A stretch of 64,000 nt of DNA from Cyanophora paradoxa (Eukaryota; Glaucocystophyceae; Cyanophorales; Cyanophoraceae), in the NCBI GenBank assembly GCA_004431415.1, contig QPMI01000520.1:62001-126000 (forward strand), written 5' to 3'. A program made the position numbers and the translations under genes. Under the pieces are notes generated by a model. It was not told the origin of the DNA. It ran no database searches and saw only the letters and a program-made list of their open reading frames with translations. This document shows, one piece after another, positions 1 through 10,012 of this stretch. Within the stretch, counting starts at the first letter, position 1; every line of letters begins with the position of its first letter.

Positions 1-421
1 AAGTCCTCGTCCTCCACGTCGTTGTCGTGGTCGTCGTCGTCCGGGTCCACGGGGTTCGTGATCCTGCCGGCGCGTCAGAGGCGTGCGGGAGGGAGAGCGA
101 GGCAGGGCGGAACGCCGCGCACTTCACTTTCTGAACGACCAGCACGCCCAACTCGAAGTTCGCGCTCTTTCCGCTGCACGACGCCGTCGCAGCCTTGAGC
201 TCGGCCATCGCCGCCTCGATATCAGTCATCGCCTGGTTGCTCAGAATTCCGTCGCAGTTGCATAGGGGGGCTGGCGCGGTCAGGCCGCACGCCTCCGGAT
301 TCTTGACTGGGTCCGGCACATCGGCGACAGTCCAGCCGCCGGCGGGCGCGGCAGCGCTCGCCGCGGCTATGGAAATATAGCAGATGAGGGTCGCGAGGGC
401 GACAGTGCGCAGCGCCCGCAT
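1..421 (-). CDS. Secreted TPM-domain-like protein, 5' part, cut by window edge
   Basis: The reverse strand opens with an ATG at 421 followed by a hydrophobic signal-peptide-like stretch (residues about 4-22, LRTVALATLICYISIAAA). Next come a VPDPVKNPE segment and CNCDGILSNQAMTDIEAAM, which resemble the start of TPM domains (VPDP, then a region leading into a long helix). The first exon runs to about 130; an acidic aspartate-rich stretch at 1-54 follows a likely acceptor near 55. The rest lies outside the window and the exon junction phase was not resolved. TPM proteins are exported or membrane-anchored; the assignment here is by short motif resemblance only. Confidence 0.4.
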   Translation of the reverse strand, partial: MRALRTVALATLICYISIAAASAAAPAGGWTVADVPDPVKNPEACGLTAPAPLCNCDGILSNQAMTDIEAAMAELKAATASCSGKSANFELGVLVVQKVKCAAFRPASLSLPHASDAPAGSRTPWTRTTTTTTTTWRTRT

Positions 422-642
422 CGTCCGTTCGCTGGCAACTGTACTAAAAAGCTGCTGGCCTCAATCGTGCGCTAGGCTTGGCCTGTCTTTCGTCAGCAGC
501 TTCAGACGAGCGCCAATAGTAGGCTCTACCCCCTGACAAGGGCCTACCGGTACCCCCATCGCCAAACACGTCGGTTACTCGAGCCCGTTTCTAGCACAGC
601 TGTACTGCTTAAAGTCTACAGCGCAGCCGTCAATTTACAGCG
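422..642. promoter_or_regulatory. Divergent intergenic region between the TPM-like gene and the next gene
   Basis: These 221 bp separate two genes transcribed away from each other and so probably hold both promoters. I see no recognisable box motif. Confidence 0.3.
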
Positions 643-1706
643 ATGGAGGGTCCGGCCGGCGAGGTCCGGTTCCAGGTCCTGTCGCCCGAACTAGTCGCCC
701 AGGCGCACGCGGTTCCAGTCGACCAGTCATTCGATGAATCCGAATTCCAGGTGCGATGCTGGGTGCAAGCGGCCCCCGCAGGTGCCTGTGAGCCCTCGTC
801 GCCCCGTTTCCGACGCGCGCCTCGCAGCCGATTCAAGCAACACTGGGCTGGGCGAAGCGGGGGAAGCTCCTCTCCACAGTGGAGGACAAAGATGCGCTGG
901 AAAGCAGACCGAAGCCGCCGCCGGCCGAGTCGGAGAGCCCCTCAGTAGCGTTGTATCCAGCTGGCGTTCCGCGGTCAGACGTGCCGGAGCCGCCGGGGCC
1001 CATGCCCTTAGCACTCGCATCTGCGCCCCCTGCGGTCGTGGAGTCTCCGCGCCCCGCGTCGGCCTTCCTCAGTAACTTCTTGAACCGTATCGGGCTCCCC
1101 CTTCCGGGCCGCCGGCTCTCCGCAAGCGACGGGCGAGCGCCGGCTGTCGCAATCGGCGGGCTCTCTGCGTCCAATTCCCCGCCTTCCACCCCCGGACGCC
1201 TCACGAGGTCGCTCCCGGGACCCGGCGCCGGCCCCGCCCCCGCGACGGGCGAGAAGCCGGAGCGGACGCGCTCGCAACACCGGGCGAAAGTCCCATTCGA
1301 GAACCAGGTGGAGCTCGGGAACCCACGAGCACTCGACGGAGACGCGGTGCGCGCGCGGCGCAGCGCCCCCGCCCGTCTGCCGGCCCGACTGACGCCGGCG
1401 CGCCCGCGGCCGCCGCAGGCGCCCTCCTCGGCGCGGGCGCAGACGCCGTCGGCGGCGGGCGCGTGGCGGCGCGGGCTGGGGCGCCTGTTTGACTGGCGGC
1501 TCCTCGCGGCGGTCGCGGCGGTCCTCCTCACTGTCTGCCTCGTCCTCGCCTCCGTCGGCGGCCGCAAGAACTTCGGAATGGCCCTCGCGAGCTTCTGCTG
1601 CGGCCTCGCCAGCTTCCCCCTCGCCTTCTGCGCCTTCTTCTCCAGGAGACGCCTCGCCCACTCCAACCCCTCCCCGCGGGCCGCCTCGGCCTCTGTACAG
1701 GTCTAG
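643..1706 (+). CDS. Proline/alanine-rich protein with C-terminal membrane hairpin, two exons
   Basis: ATG at 643 opens a 36-codon exon (643-750). A GT-AG intron of 77 bp (751-827) restores frame into a long exon 828-1706 that ends at TAG. The product is about 328 residues. Residues roughly 40-265 are low-complexity Pro/Ser/Arg/Ala and probably disordered. The last about 60 residues carry two hydrophobic segments (LLAAVAAVLLTVCLVLASVG and LASFCCGLASFPLAFCAFF) separated by GGRKNFG, ending in a basic tail. This suggests a tail-anchored or hairpin membrane protein facing the cytosol. No family was recognised. The intron is inferred from frame and splice signals. Confidence 0.6.
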
Positions 1707-2070
1707 GCCCAGGTCAGGGCCTATGTTTTTTCATTCGGTGCAAAACGCACCTTCTTGCTTTTATTTCAATTCGAAATGCGCCCATCTCTCGATCCAGGTA
1801 CAGCGTGTACGTAGCGTTATCTTCATTATTTCTTGACATAGCACATGATCACAAATACAAACAGTCCGCGCTGCACAGGGTGACTGTTCTGCCTACACGA
1901 AGAGCACACGAGTAAATCGCATACGACGATGCACGACGAAAGCGGCCAGGCGGCGCGCGTGGGTTCAGATCCTAGAAGCCCCGCGATAGCCGCCAGAGGC
2001 AAAAACTGGAAGGGGGAGCGAGATCGGGAGCGGGGAGGTGCCTGCAGCCTGAATCGAGCTGGCGCGGCCC
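1707..2070. other. Intergenic region between convergent genes
   Basis: About 360 bp, more AT-rich than the surrounding genes, between the 3' ends of two convergent genes. It should hold both 3' UTRs and polyadenylation signals. No gene or repeat is seen. Confidence 0.4.
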
Positions 2071-2404
2071 CTAGAGCTTCCGCCCCGTGCCGAAGGAGTC
2101 ATCGTCCTCGTCGTCCACGAAAAAGACCTGCGCGGCCAGCTCAGAGGTGCATCAGGGGGCGCGGCGGGGGGGGGCGCGCCTGGTACGCTACATAGAGAAG
2201 CCCCGCCGCGACGGCGATGCTGAAGGCGGAGGAGAGGATCTTGAACAGGAAGGCGAGGACGGAGAAGGATAGCCAGACAGAGCCGCCGATCTTGAGCGCG
2301 CGCCAGTAGTTCTGCAGGGCCGCCGGCACCGCCGGGTCCTCCCGCACGATCGAATTGAAGGCCGACTTCGCCGCCTTCACCCACCGAATCTTCGGCAGCT
2401 TCAA
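2071..2404 (-). CDS. Small membrane protein with acidic tail, GC-AG intron
   Basis: A reverse-strand reading frame begins after a probable acceptor at 2404 (5' end unresolved, TTG at 2404 is not taken as a start). It encodes a basic amphipathic segment (KLPKIRWVKAAKSAFNSIV), then about 40 hydrophobic residues forming one or two membrane segments (WLSFSVLAFLFKILSSAFSI and AVAAGLLYVAY). Frame is best continued through a 52-bp intron 2128-2179 that starts with GC and ends with AG. The following exon, 2071-2127, encodes an acidic tail (VFFVDDEDDDSFGTGRKL) and a stop. Family not recognised. The gene lies just downstream of acylphosphatase on the same strand. Confidence 0.5.
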
Positions 2405-2477
2405 CTGCGCGCCACGGAGTCAGATTTCGGGGGCGGCATCTCAGCTGCAGCGGGCCTCGAACGCGCGGGAGAGCCCC

Positions 2478-3160
2478 TCAGTCGCGGATATCGAAGGCGC
2501 CGAACTCGCGGCCCTCGATGTCGCGACGCTCGGTGACAGCGCAGTGGGACACACTCCCAAATGGGCTCCCCTCGTTAGCTAGCCACGATTCTAAGGCGGC
2601 GAGCGCGTCGTGCGGGCCCTGGGCCACTCCCTCAACGGTTCCGCGCGAGGTGTTCTGCACATATCCCACGACCCCTAGCTCTTGCGCCTTCTTCTGAGTG
2701 AAGGCGCGGAAGTAGACGCCTTGAACTCGACCGAACACCTCATAAGAGAAAGAGCCCAGGGCGGCGGAGGCCTAGAGAACCCATTTACACATGAAGCCCC
2801 GCCGCACGCGGCAATTGACGCACCCGCAGCTTGTCATCGTCATCGTCGTCGAAGGCTGCGTTGACCACCCTGAAGGCGAATACAGGCCGCGACGACTGCG
2901 ACGGAGCAGTCAGCCGCCGTCGTCGAGACGTCCGGCGCGAGCGGGGCGTCCGCCACCCCCGAGGGAGGACGCGCGACACACACCTCGGCGACTGGCGTGC
3001 GGCACAGGAACGTCGGCTGCTCGCCTGCGACGAACCGCCTATGATTCTGCAGCACCGCCGGAGCTGATGACCGCGTTCTACAAACGGCGGCCGGCGCCTG
3101 GCACTGGAGCTGCGGTGCGGGCCTGGCTGCCACGAGGGCGCCGCACGTCGAGAAGGCCAT
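2478..3160 (-). CDS. Acylphosphatase, probably with an organelle-targeting leader
   Basis: The exon 2478-about 2774 encodes the family signature [16 protein letters not shown], with the substrate-binding Arg of the VQGVxFR loop. The later [17 protein letters not shown] segment contains the catalytic-Asn region, and the domain ends FGAFDIRD. Length matches the usual about 95-residue fold. The enzyme hydrolyses acylphosphates such as 1,3-bisphosphoglycerate. An upstream exon ends DDDDDDKLR at a GTGCG donor near 2830 and joins in frame through an acceptor at about 2775. A further ATG at 3160 opens an Ala/Arg/Ser-rich leader that could be a transit peptide, but the junctions between 2860 and 3160 are uncertain. 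Confidence 0.8.
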
Positions 3161-3345
3161 CTTTTTTTCTGTTCTGGGTACCGGTCGAAGTCTCGCCGCC
3201 CTGAAGCCAGCCAGCCCCTGAAAAGCCAGCCTGGGCCAGCTATTCGGCTCGGTGAGTGTGATCTCTTGCGCTTCCTTGCCGGATTGACGTCAGTCGGGTT
3301 CCGAGCCGAGCCATCCAGCCCATCGATATATCGGCTGCGACAGCG
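3161..3345. promoter_or_regulatory. Divergent promoter region, acylphosphatase and F-box gene
   Basis: These 185 bp lie between two divergent start codons and are the only room for both promoters. No distinct motif is recognised. Confidence 0.35.
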
Positions 3346-5362
3346 ATGGAGGCTAGCCCGTCAAATTCGATGGCTGATCTCTCGCGGTTTTTCAAGCGAC
3401 CCCGTGTCGACGCGGAATCGCCCCTCGACGTGCTTCCTGATCCGCTCCTAGACAAGATCCTCCGCTACGTGGCCTCCAGCTGCAATCCATGGTGCGTACT
3501 GTGCGCAGATGGATACCGCACGAGGCTCGCCGTGGCGCCGCCAGCCCTCGACGGGAGCCTCGTTGGGCTGATCGGCCCCGGCCCAATCGGGCGCCATGGG
3601 ACGCGCCGGCCGCTGACGCCGGTGCGAGCAGGCAGCGGTGGGCGTGTACGGCCGTATGCAGGCGCTTCCGGCGGCTGGCCCAGTGTGCGCCGTGGGAGCG
3701 GCTGGAGATTCTGGCGGAGAACGTGCGCGACCAAACCCTCCTGTCCGATACGCACACCAAATCAGCGACGGACATCATGAACGAGCTGACGACAAGGATC
3801 TCTTCGAGGAGCCTGGACATGTCCTGCCTCAAGGAGATCGACATCGACGTCTCGGCCGCCGGCCTCCAGAACGAGGAGAAGCGCAAGGGTCCGTCCCCGC
3901 CTCCCGGCGCGGCGACGCCGGCCGCGAATCAGCTCGCTCTGACGGCAGCGCCGCGCAGCTGCGGAGGCGGCGGCGGGGCTGCTGGCGGCGGTGAGCATGG
4001 AGGCGGCGCTGACGGGGGTGAGCCTGCGCTTCGGGGAGTGGTCGAGCGCCTCCTTCGGGGAGCGCGAGTGCTTCCAGTCGCTCGTGGCGCTCGCCGGCAC
4101 GCGCACCGCCGCCAGCCTCGCCTCCTTCAGCGTCACCGCCAGCCCCTACTCCCCGCCCGTCTCCCGCGGCCTGCCCCCGCGCCGCTCCGCCGACCGCCTC
4201 CTCGCCCTCCTCAAGCGCTTCTCGAGCCTGCGGAGTCTCGGGCTGCCCTTCCAGCTGCCCGTCACGCCCGAGGAGGCCGGCTCGCTCGTCTCCGCCCAGC
4301 TGCGCTCCCTGCGGGCCCTCCACCTCGCCCTGCCCGGCCCCGCCGCCGCCGAGACTCTCCAGCGCATCGCGGCCCTCCCGCTGGAGGAGCTGAGCCTCTT
4401 CCTTTCAGGCGGGGAGACAAACGGGCTGGCGACGCTGGCGGGCCCCGGCTCGCGCTGCCTGGAGACGCTGCGGCGGCTCGCGATCGACGCGGGGCACCCG
4501 CTCCCCGCGGGGGAGCTCGCGGCCCTCGCCCAGCTTCCCTCCCTCCGCTCCCTCTGCCTCTCCGTCATGGCGCGCGACGCCGCCCCGGGCCCCTCCCCCT
4601 CCTCGCCGCACGCTAAGGGGGCGCGCAGGGGGAGCAGGCCGGCGCGCAGGTCTCGGCCGTCCTCTCGGGGGCCCCCCAGCTCCGCGAGCTCTGCCTCAAC
4701 GTCCGCGTGCGCTTCTCCTGCCCTTCGGCTCGCCGCCGCAGCCGCTGAGCCGCTCGCAGGTGTCCCCCGTGCGGAGCACGTCGGTCTCGGAGGGGGCGGC
4801 CCCCGGGGCCTCCCCCGCGGCGGTCGCGCGGGCCCTCGGCGCCGCCCCGGACGCCCTGCGCCGCCTCGAGGCGCTGGACGTCGCCGTGTACGGGTACTGC
4901 ACGGCCGACGCGGGGCCCGAGCTCGCGGCCCTCGTGCGGGCGGCAGGGCGCGTCCTCCGCTCCTACCGCCACGACTCGGACGAGCGCTCCACCGCCGGCC
5001 AGGCGCGCCCGCCGCCCGCCCCTCCCCCCTGCCCGCCGCCGCCGTCTGTGCGTGACCGCCCTCGGCAGGCGTACGTGTGGGGCCCGGCGTTCGCGGCGCT
5101 GACGGAGGAGGAGGCGCGGGCGATCACGGAGTGCGGGCCGCGGCTGCGCTCGGTCTCCCTCTGGAACGCGCTGGAGGCGGAGGACGACGCGCTGGCGTAC
5201 CCCCTGCTGCGCTCCCTCGGGCAGCGCACGCCGCGGGTCGCCCTCGAGGTGCGCCTCGACCAGCACGCGGGGGAGGAGATCGAGTACCCCCTCTCGCACC
5301 TCGCCGGCGTCGTCTCCCGCTGGCTCTCCTTCGCCTCCGTCCGCTTCCGCTCCTTCTACTAG
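3346..5362 (+). CDS. F-box protein with leucine-rich-repeat-like C-terminal region
   Basis: ATG at 3346. Exon 1 (3346-3491) and exon 2 (3632-3888) join across a 140-bp GT-AG intron to give an F-box: LPDPLLDKILRYVASSCNPW, then a segment containing ACTAVCRRFRRLAQCAPWERLE. A 70-bp intron (3889-3958) leads to a long exon from 3959 with repeated leucine-rich units (LRSLGLPFQLP, LRALHLALPG, LEELSLFLSG, LRSLCLSV). Further exons begin near 4630, 4742 and 5070; the last ends at TAG 5362 after SFASVRFRSFY. F-box/LRR proteins are substrate receptors of SCF ubiquitin ligases, with the F-box binding Skp1. The target is unknown. Positions of the later introns are approximate. Confidence 0.72.
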
Positions 5363-5681
5363 GCCCCCGCGCCCCTCGAGCTCCCGCCCCCCGCCCCGCC
5401 ACGCTCTCCGCAACCTCTGCTCTTTTCTCATGTAATTACTGCGTGGACTTTATCCCGCCCGACCGAGCGGACGGTCGTCGGTGACTACGTACATAATTAG
5501 CTGATTTCAATGAGAAATCTATCTCTACGCTATCACTGCAAGGCGGCAGCGGTCTCCAAGTTACATCTGACGTGGGGGGGGCTGAAAAAAAGGGGGTGAT
5601 ACAACGCTCGCCGAAATGGCTCTCTTCAGAAGAGAGGACGACAAAACGACCGGGTCCGAGAGAATCGACAGAGCGGTGCGA
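5363..5681. other. Intergenic region between convergent F-box and MFS genes
   Basis: About 320 bp holding the 3' ends of two convergent genes. It contains short G runs and A runs but no gene or repeat that I can support. Confidence 0.4.
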
Positions 5682-7630
5682 CTAAGAGGGCGGCGCGTCC
5701 GACCGGGCGGCCGCTTGCGCGGCCGCGGCCGCGGCGTCGGCGTCGAGCTGACGCTGCTCCTCCGGCGGACGGATCTGCGCGGCGCGGGCCCGTCAACGAC
5801 GGAACGGAGCGGGAGGCAGGGGGCGGGGCGGGGCGGGGCGGGGCGGACGCTGCGGAAGTTGTAGAGAAGGAGGAGGTCGTAGAGGATCATGAGGCTGCCG
5901 GCGAGGAACCAGGGGATGTCCATCAGCTTGGTGGTGCGCCCAAAGAGCATGCCGGCGACGAAGGGCGACATCGAGGCGCCCAGCGTGCGGCTGATGTTCG
6001 CCAGCCCCGCCGCCGCCGTCCGCTCGCTCGGGTGGCACACCGCCACCGTGTACGACGACCTGCCCCTCCCCGTCAGCAAGAGAGAAGAAGAGGAGGGGGA
6101 AAGGAGAGGAAAAGGAGGGAAGCGGACCGGGTGGGCGCGTCCATCTGGGAGATGGAGTAGCGCATGAGGAGCATCGCGATGGCGAGCTTCATCGAGGGCA
6201 TCAGCGGCACGAGGAGCAGGAAGACGTTCGACGGCAGGTGCGTGAAGACCTGCGCGGGAGGGCGTCAGCGGCGGCCGGCGCGTGCGGCGGCGGCGGCGGC
6301 GCGCGGACCATGCAGCGGACGAGGCCGATGCGGTTGGCGAGCGGGGCGGCGGCGAGGGCGGAGAGGCCGCCCATGAGGTTGGCGCCGCAGAGGATGCGGC
6401 CGAGGACGCCCGGGTCGGCGCCCCACCGGACGTGGAACCAGTCCGAGACGACCGACTGGAGGATGAAGCCGGCGCCGAACGCGTCGATCGCGTACAGCGA
6501 GCAGAGCTTGAGGACGACGTTGCCCGACTTGGGCAGCGCCCACTGGCTCTTCAAGAAGGCCTTGGCGCGCTGGATGAAACCGGCGATGCCTGGCGCGTGG
6601 TCCGACGTCGACGCCTGCCGCTCCGCCTCGCGCTCCTCGCGCTGCTGCTTCTGCAGCGCCGCGTGCTCCGCCTTGAGCTCCACCTTGGGCGACATGCGCG
6701 AGGCGAGGACCGCCAGGCCGCCGCCGAGGATGCCGTACGCGATGATGCACGTGCGGTACGCCTTCTCGGCCGCCCACGCGCTCGTGAAGATCAGGTGCTT
6801 CGCCGTCGCGCCGCCGATGAGCGAGCCGGCCGCCGCGCAGAGCGACCCGATCAGCGAGTACCACGCCAGCAGCTTCGTGCGATCCCGATTCCGGACAAGC
6901 TGCGAGATAGCCGAGTGCTCGATCGGCTGGAACGGGCCTGCACGTGCCTCAGCCGGCGGCGGGCGGGCGCCGCGCGACGCCGGTACGAACCAATGTCCTG
7001 GCCGCCGGGACTAATGACGCCGAACACGGCGGCAAGGGTCAGCACGAGCATCTTGTCGCGGGCGTAGGCGAAGACGAGGCCGGAGAGGACGACGAGCGAG
7101 CCGCCGAGCATGAGCATCTTCCGCCGACCGACGCGATCCGCAACGCCTGTGATGCCGAGCTGCGCGCGAGTCAGCGCGCAGGCGGGCGTCGGGCCCGCCA
7201 TGGCACGGCGGACCGAAAGGAAGGAGTCGCCGATGAAGGTGAGCGTGAAGAGCGCGCCGATCGCCTGGGGAGACAGACCGACCTCTTTCAGGTACAGAAC
7301 GAGCACGACCGAGAGAAGTCCGAAGGAGAACATCCGCAACGCGCGGCTGGCAAAGAGGAGCCGGACGTCCCCGGAGAGGGAGGCCAGGCTGAGCCCCGGC
7401 TGCGACGAGCTGGCGGCTGCTGCAGCGGACGAGGAGGGAGGGCTGGGGGACGGGGTGGGATGCAGAGGTTGGTACGAAATGGGATCGTCGCTATTGGAGT
7501 CGACATAGCCGCCCGTGTTGAACTCTGTAGAGTCTGCGAAGTGTTCCGGACCCCGATCCTCGGCCACGGGCCCAAGCGCGCGGCTTGCGGTGAACTCCTG
7601 CGCCGGGGCGGGAAAAAGGGCATTAGGGCG
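5682..7630 (-). CDS. Major facilitator superfamily transporter
   Basis: Reverse-strand multi-exon gene with about 12 hydrophobic segments. The first exon has a Ser/Pro-rich cytosolic leader, then LFASRALRMFSFGLLSVVLV. The MFS loop motif GDS...LGITGVADRVGRRK spans a short intron with a GTCCG donor near 7200. The next exon junction (GVISPGGQDIG then PFQPIEHSAISQLVRNRD) also joins in frame. A charged central loop (KQQREEREAERQ) separates the two six-helix halves. The second half includes a GLANISRTLGASMSPFVAG helix and ends YNFRS, then IRPPEEQRQLD and a poly-Ala tail with stop at 5682. Substrate unknown; likely a membrane solute exporter. The start codon is unresolved: the frame is open upstream of 7567 to an acceptor near 7610. 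Confidence 0.8.
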
Positions 7631-8034
7631 GGATGCGTTGCTCGCATCTCCGGGCGTTGCGCTGTTGCCGTAAAGGACGGATATATGGTTCAGAGCACGG
7701 CGAAGCTCACCCGGCGCCTCCGCGTCCGCGCCAGGACACAGCTCTGTGCACCCGCCAAGAACTCATTCCCGAAACTGAAATTCCGTCCTATGCACTTGCT
7801 GCGGCTGTGACGCAGGTAAAGCAATCAGACGAGGAAGGAGAATGTGCGGCCGCGTGTCGGAGACACGCGGAACGGGGCTCACTTGTCCACTGCCCGTCTC
7901 CCACCGCACGCATCGAGCGCTGGCCGACGTGGTGCGGCAGAAGGGGCGGGCTGTCGCGGGCCGACCGCATGCGGCAGGAGCCCAATGAAGAACGACGCCA
8001 TTCTCAGGCGCGTCGCCGGTTTGCCCGGCCGCAC
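7631..8034. other. Region upstream of the MFS gene, no assured gene
   Basis: About 400 bp of GC-rich DNA. It may contain the first exon and promoter of the MFS gene on the reverse strand. No frame shows a recognised domain. Confidence 0.3.
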
Positions 8035-8560
8035 TTAACGCTGCCGCGTCTGGAAGGCCCGCACGTCCGTCTCGACGCTCGTCGGTGACGTCGGAGTACG
8101 AACTCTTGCCGTGGCTGGCCCCTGGCTGGACCCGCGCGGTCGCGATCCTGCTACGGTATCCCCTCCTTGAGGCTGTACCCGGAGTGGGAGAGCAGTCTTC
8201 GAGCAGCATTGCAGAAGCTCTACAGAAGCTCTCAAGGAGAAGACGTAGGGAAGGAAGCTTAAGATAGCACGGAGCTGATCCACAGGCGCGGGCTCCGGGC
8301 GCCGCCGCGGGCGCTCGGCTCGATGGACTCCATGGCCACACCGCTGACGGGCCCAAGCAAGCGCCAGTCACCGCCGCCGAGCCTTGTCGAGAAGCCAAAT
8401 GAGAGATGTAGCCACCCCGGCCCATGTACATATGCCGGCGCTCACGTACGCCACGGCCAGTTGTGTACTGTATCCCGCTCGCCTTCGAGAACGCTTTCCA
8501 AGCGCTGGACGATGGCCTGATTCCAGCATGCCAGCGCGGAGGCCTTCCTGCAAACCTCAT
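8035..8560 (-). CDS. Possible small membrane protein (tentative exons)
   Basis: The reverse strand reads a hydrophobic segment (TQLAVAYVSAGICTWAGVA, then TSLIWLLDKARR). A GTGACT donor near 8365 could join an exon beginning LRAILSFLPYVFSLRASVELLQ after an acceptor at about 8275; that frame runs to a stop at 8035. The hydrophobic pattern and in-frame splice signals are the only support. The opposite strand is also open here and might instead hold upstream exons of the PAP2 gene. Confidence 0.2.
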
Positions 8561-8652
8561 AGCAACCGGGTTGACAATCTTCTCGTCGATCGAGGCCCGC
8601 TCTCGTCCCTGACCTCATCCCATGCGCGCCGGGTTCGATCTCGCATGCGCAG

Positions 8653-9791
8653 GTCGGGCTGGCCGCGCCGCTCGCTTTGTACCTTTTACAGGAGGACCTC
8701 GCGGCGAACGTCGTCTTGAGCCTGATTACGGCCTTGACTTTCCTTTCACAGCTCCCGAAACGTTTCGTGTGGCGGCCACGCCCTTGGATGGCGAGCCGTG
8801 CCCGCGCGTTTAAGCGCGACTACACCTCCTCCTTCCCTTCCCGCGGGGTCGCCTGCGCCGTGGTCTGGTGAGCCGCCGCCGCAGCCGCCGCGCCGACGGG
8901 CGCAGCCTCATCGCGCACACCTCGGGGCGCAGGAGCGTCGCCGCCGGCTACATCGCGTCGGGGTACGCTGCGCAGCGGGAGGCGGCCGCCGGCGGGAGGC
9001 CGGGCCCCCTGCAGGCCCCCGCGTGGTCCTGGTGGCTCGCGCTCCCCGCGGGGCTCCTCCTCTCGTGGGCGCGCATCAACGTCGGCAACCACTACCCCTC
9101 CGACTGCGTCTTCGGCGCTCTGGAGGCGTGCATTCTTTCCCGCGCGTGCGAGCGCGCCGCCGCTCCGTGACGCGCGCCGCGCCCCGCGCGCAGGGCCTCC
9201 TCGCGATCGGCCTGGGCCACGGCCTGGAGGCCGTCCTCTCGGGGGTCTGCGGGGGGTACTGCTACGCGGGGGCGGGCGTGGAGGGCATCGGGCCGGAGGG
9301 GGGCCTGGGCCCGCGGGGCTGGACCCTCGCCGTCCTCGCCAGCCTCCTGGGGGTACTCCTCCTCGAGGTCCTCCAGGCCGAGCCCGTCCACCTGCGCGTA
9401 CCCCGGCCCCGTCCGCTCGTCCCCCCCCCCTGACGACGTACCCGGCGCGCAGGTGGACGAAGGCTGAGCACGCCTTCGGTCTGCTTTTTGCCTCCCTCCT
9501 TTTCCGCACCGTCTTCCTTTGCCCGGGGCTCGTCCGGCGCGCCCTCGCCGCCCCGCCGGCCTCCTCCCTGGAACCCGCCGCCGCCCCCCTGGCCATCGCC
9601 GCCCTCTCCGTCGCCCTCTGCACGGTGCCGGCCTCGGGCCTCGTCGGGCGCGCCGGCGGCTGAGTGCGGTGCAGGCCGTGGGGATGGGCGTCAAGACGAA
9701 GCCGGAGAAGGGCCGCCTCCTCGGCCTCGCCAAGTACGCCACTATTTTCGCCTCCGCCGCCGCCGCCCTCTGCCTTTGGCGCTCCCCGTAG
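8653..9791 (+). CDS. PAP2-superfamily membrane phosphatase (5' end unresolved)
   Basis: After an acceptor at 8652 the frame gives a membrane helix (NVVLSLITALTFLSQLPKRF), then KRFVWRPRPW, the K(x6)RP motif. Next come TSSFPSRGVA in place of the usual PSGH motif, and SWARINVGNHYPSDCVFG, matching the third PAP2 motif with catalytic His and Asp. Later exons encode helices (GLLAIGLGHGLEAVLSG; WTLAVLASLLGVLLLEVL) and a C-terminal membrane region. One stop lies at 9663; an alternative final exon ends at 9791. Family members dephosphorylate phosphatidic acid, sphingoid-base phosphates or dolichyl pyrophosphate. One exon junction (ALE to GLLAIG) appears to use a GC donor. The first exons lie upstream and were not found. 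Confidence 0.72.
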
Positions 9792-10012
9792 CCCCGCTCC
9801 CGAGGCCCCGCACCGCGCTGCACCGCGCTCTAGTGGTGTATCGGGGCATGTATTATTGTACAGCTGCAGCTTACGCTAGCTCCCAATTGCCGTCGTTTGC
9901 TTTTGACCCAACTATGGCTACCTACAGTGCGAATCGGAAAAATGTGCGAAGAGAACAATGTGGAGCGCGGGGAACGAAATATGCGAAAAGAACAATCTGG
10001 AATGGAGGGGTG
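9792..10012. other. Convergent intergenic region, PAP2 gene and Ala/Pro-rich gene
   Basis: About 220 bp, locally AT-rich around 9,850-9,990, between two convergent 3' ends. Probable 3' UTRs. Nothing else seen. Confidence 0.35.
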
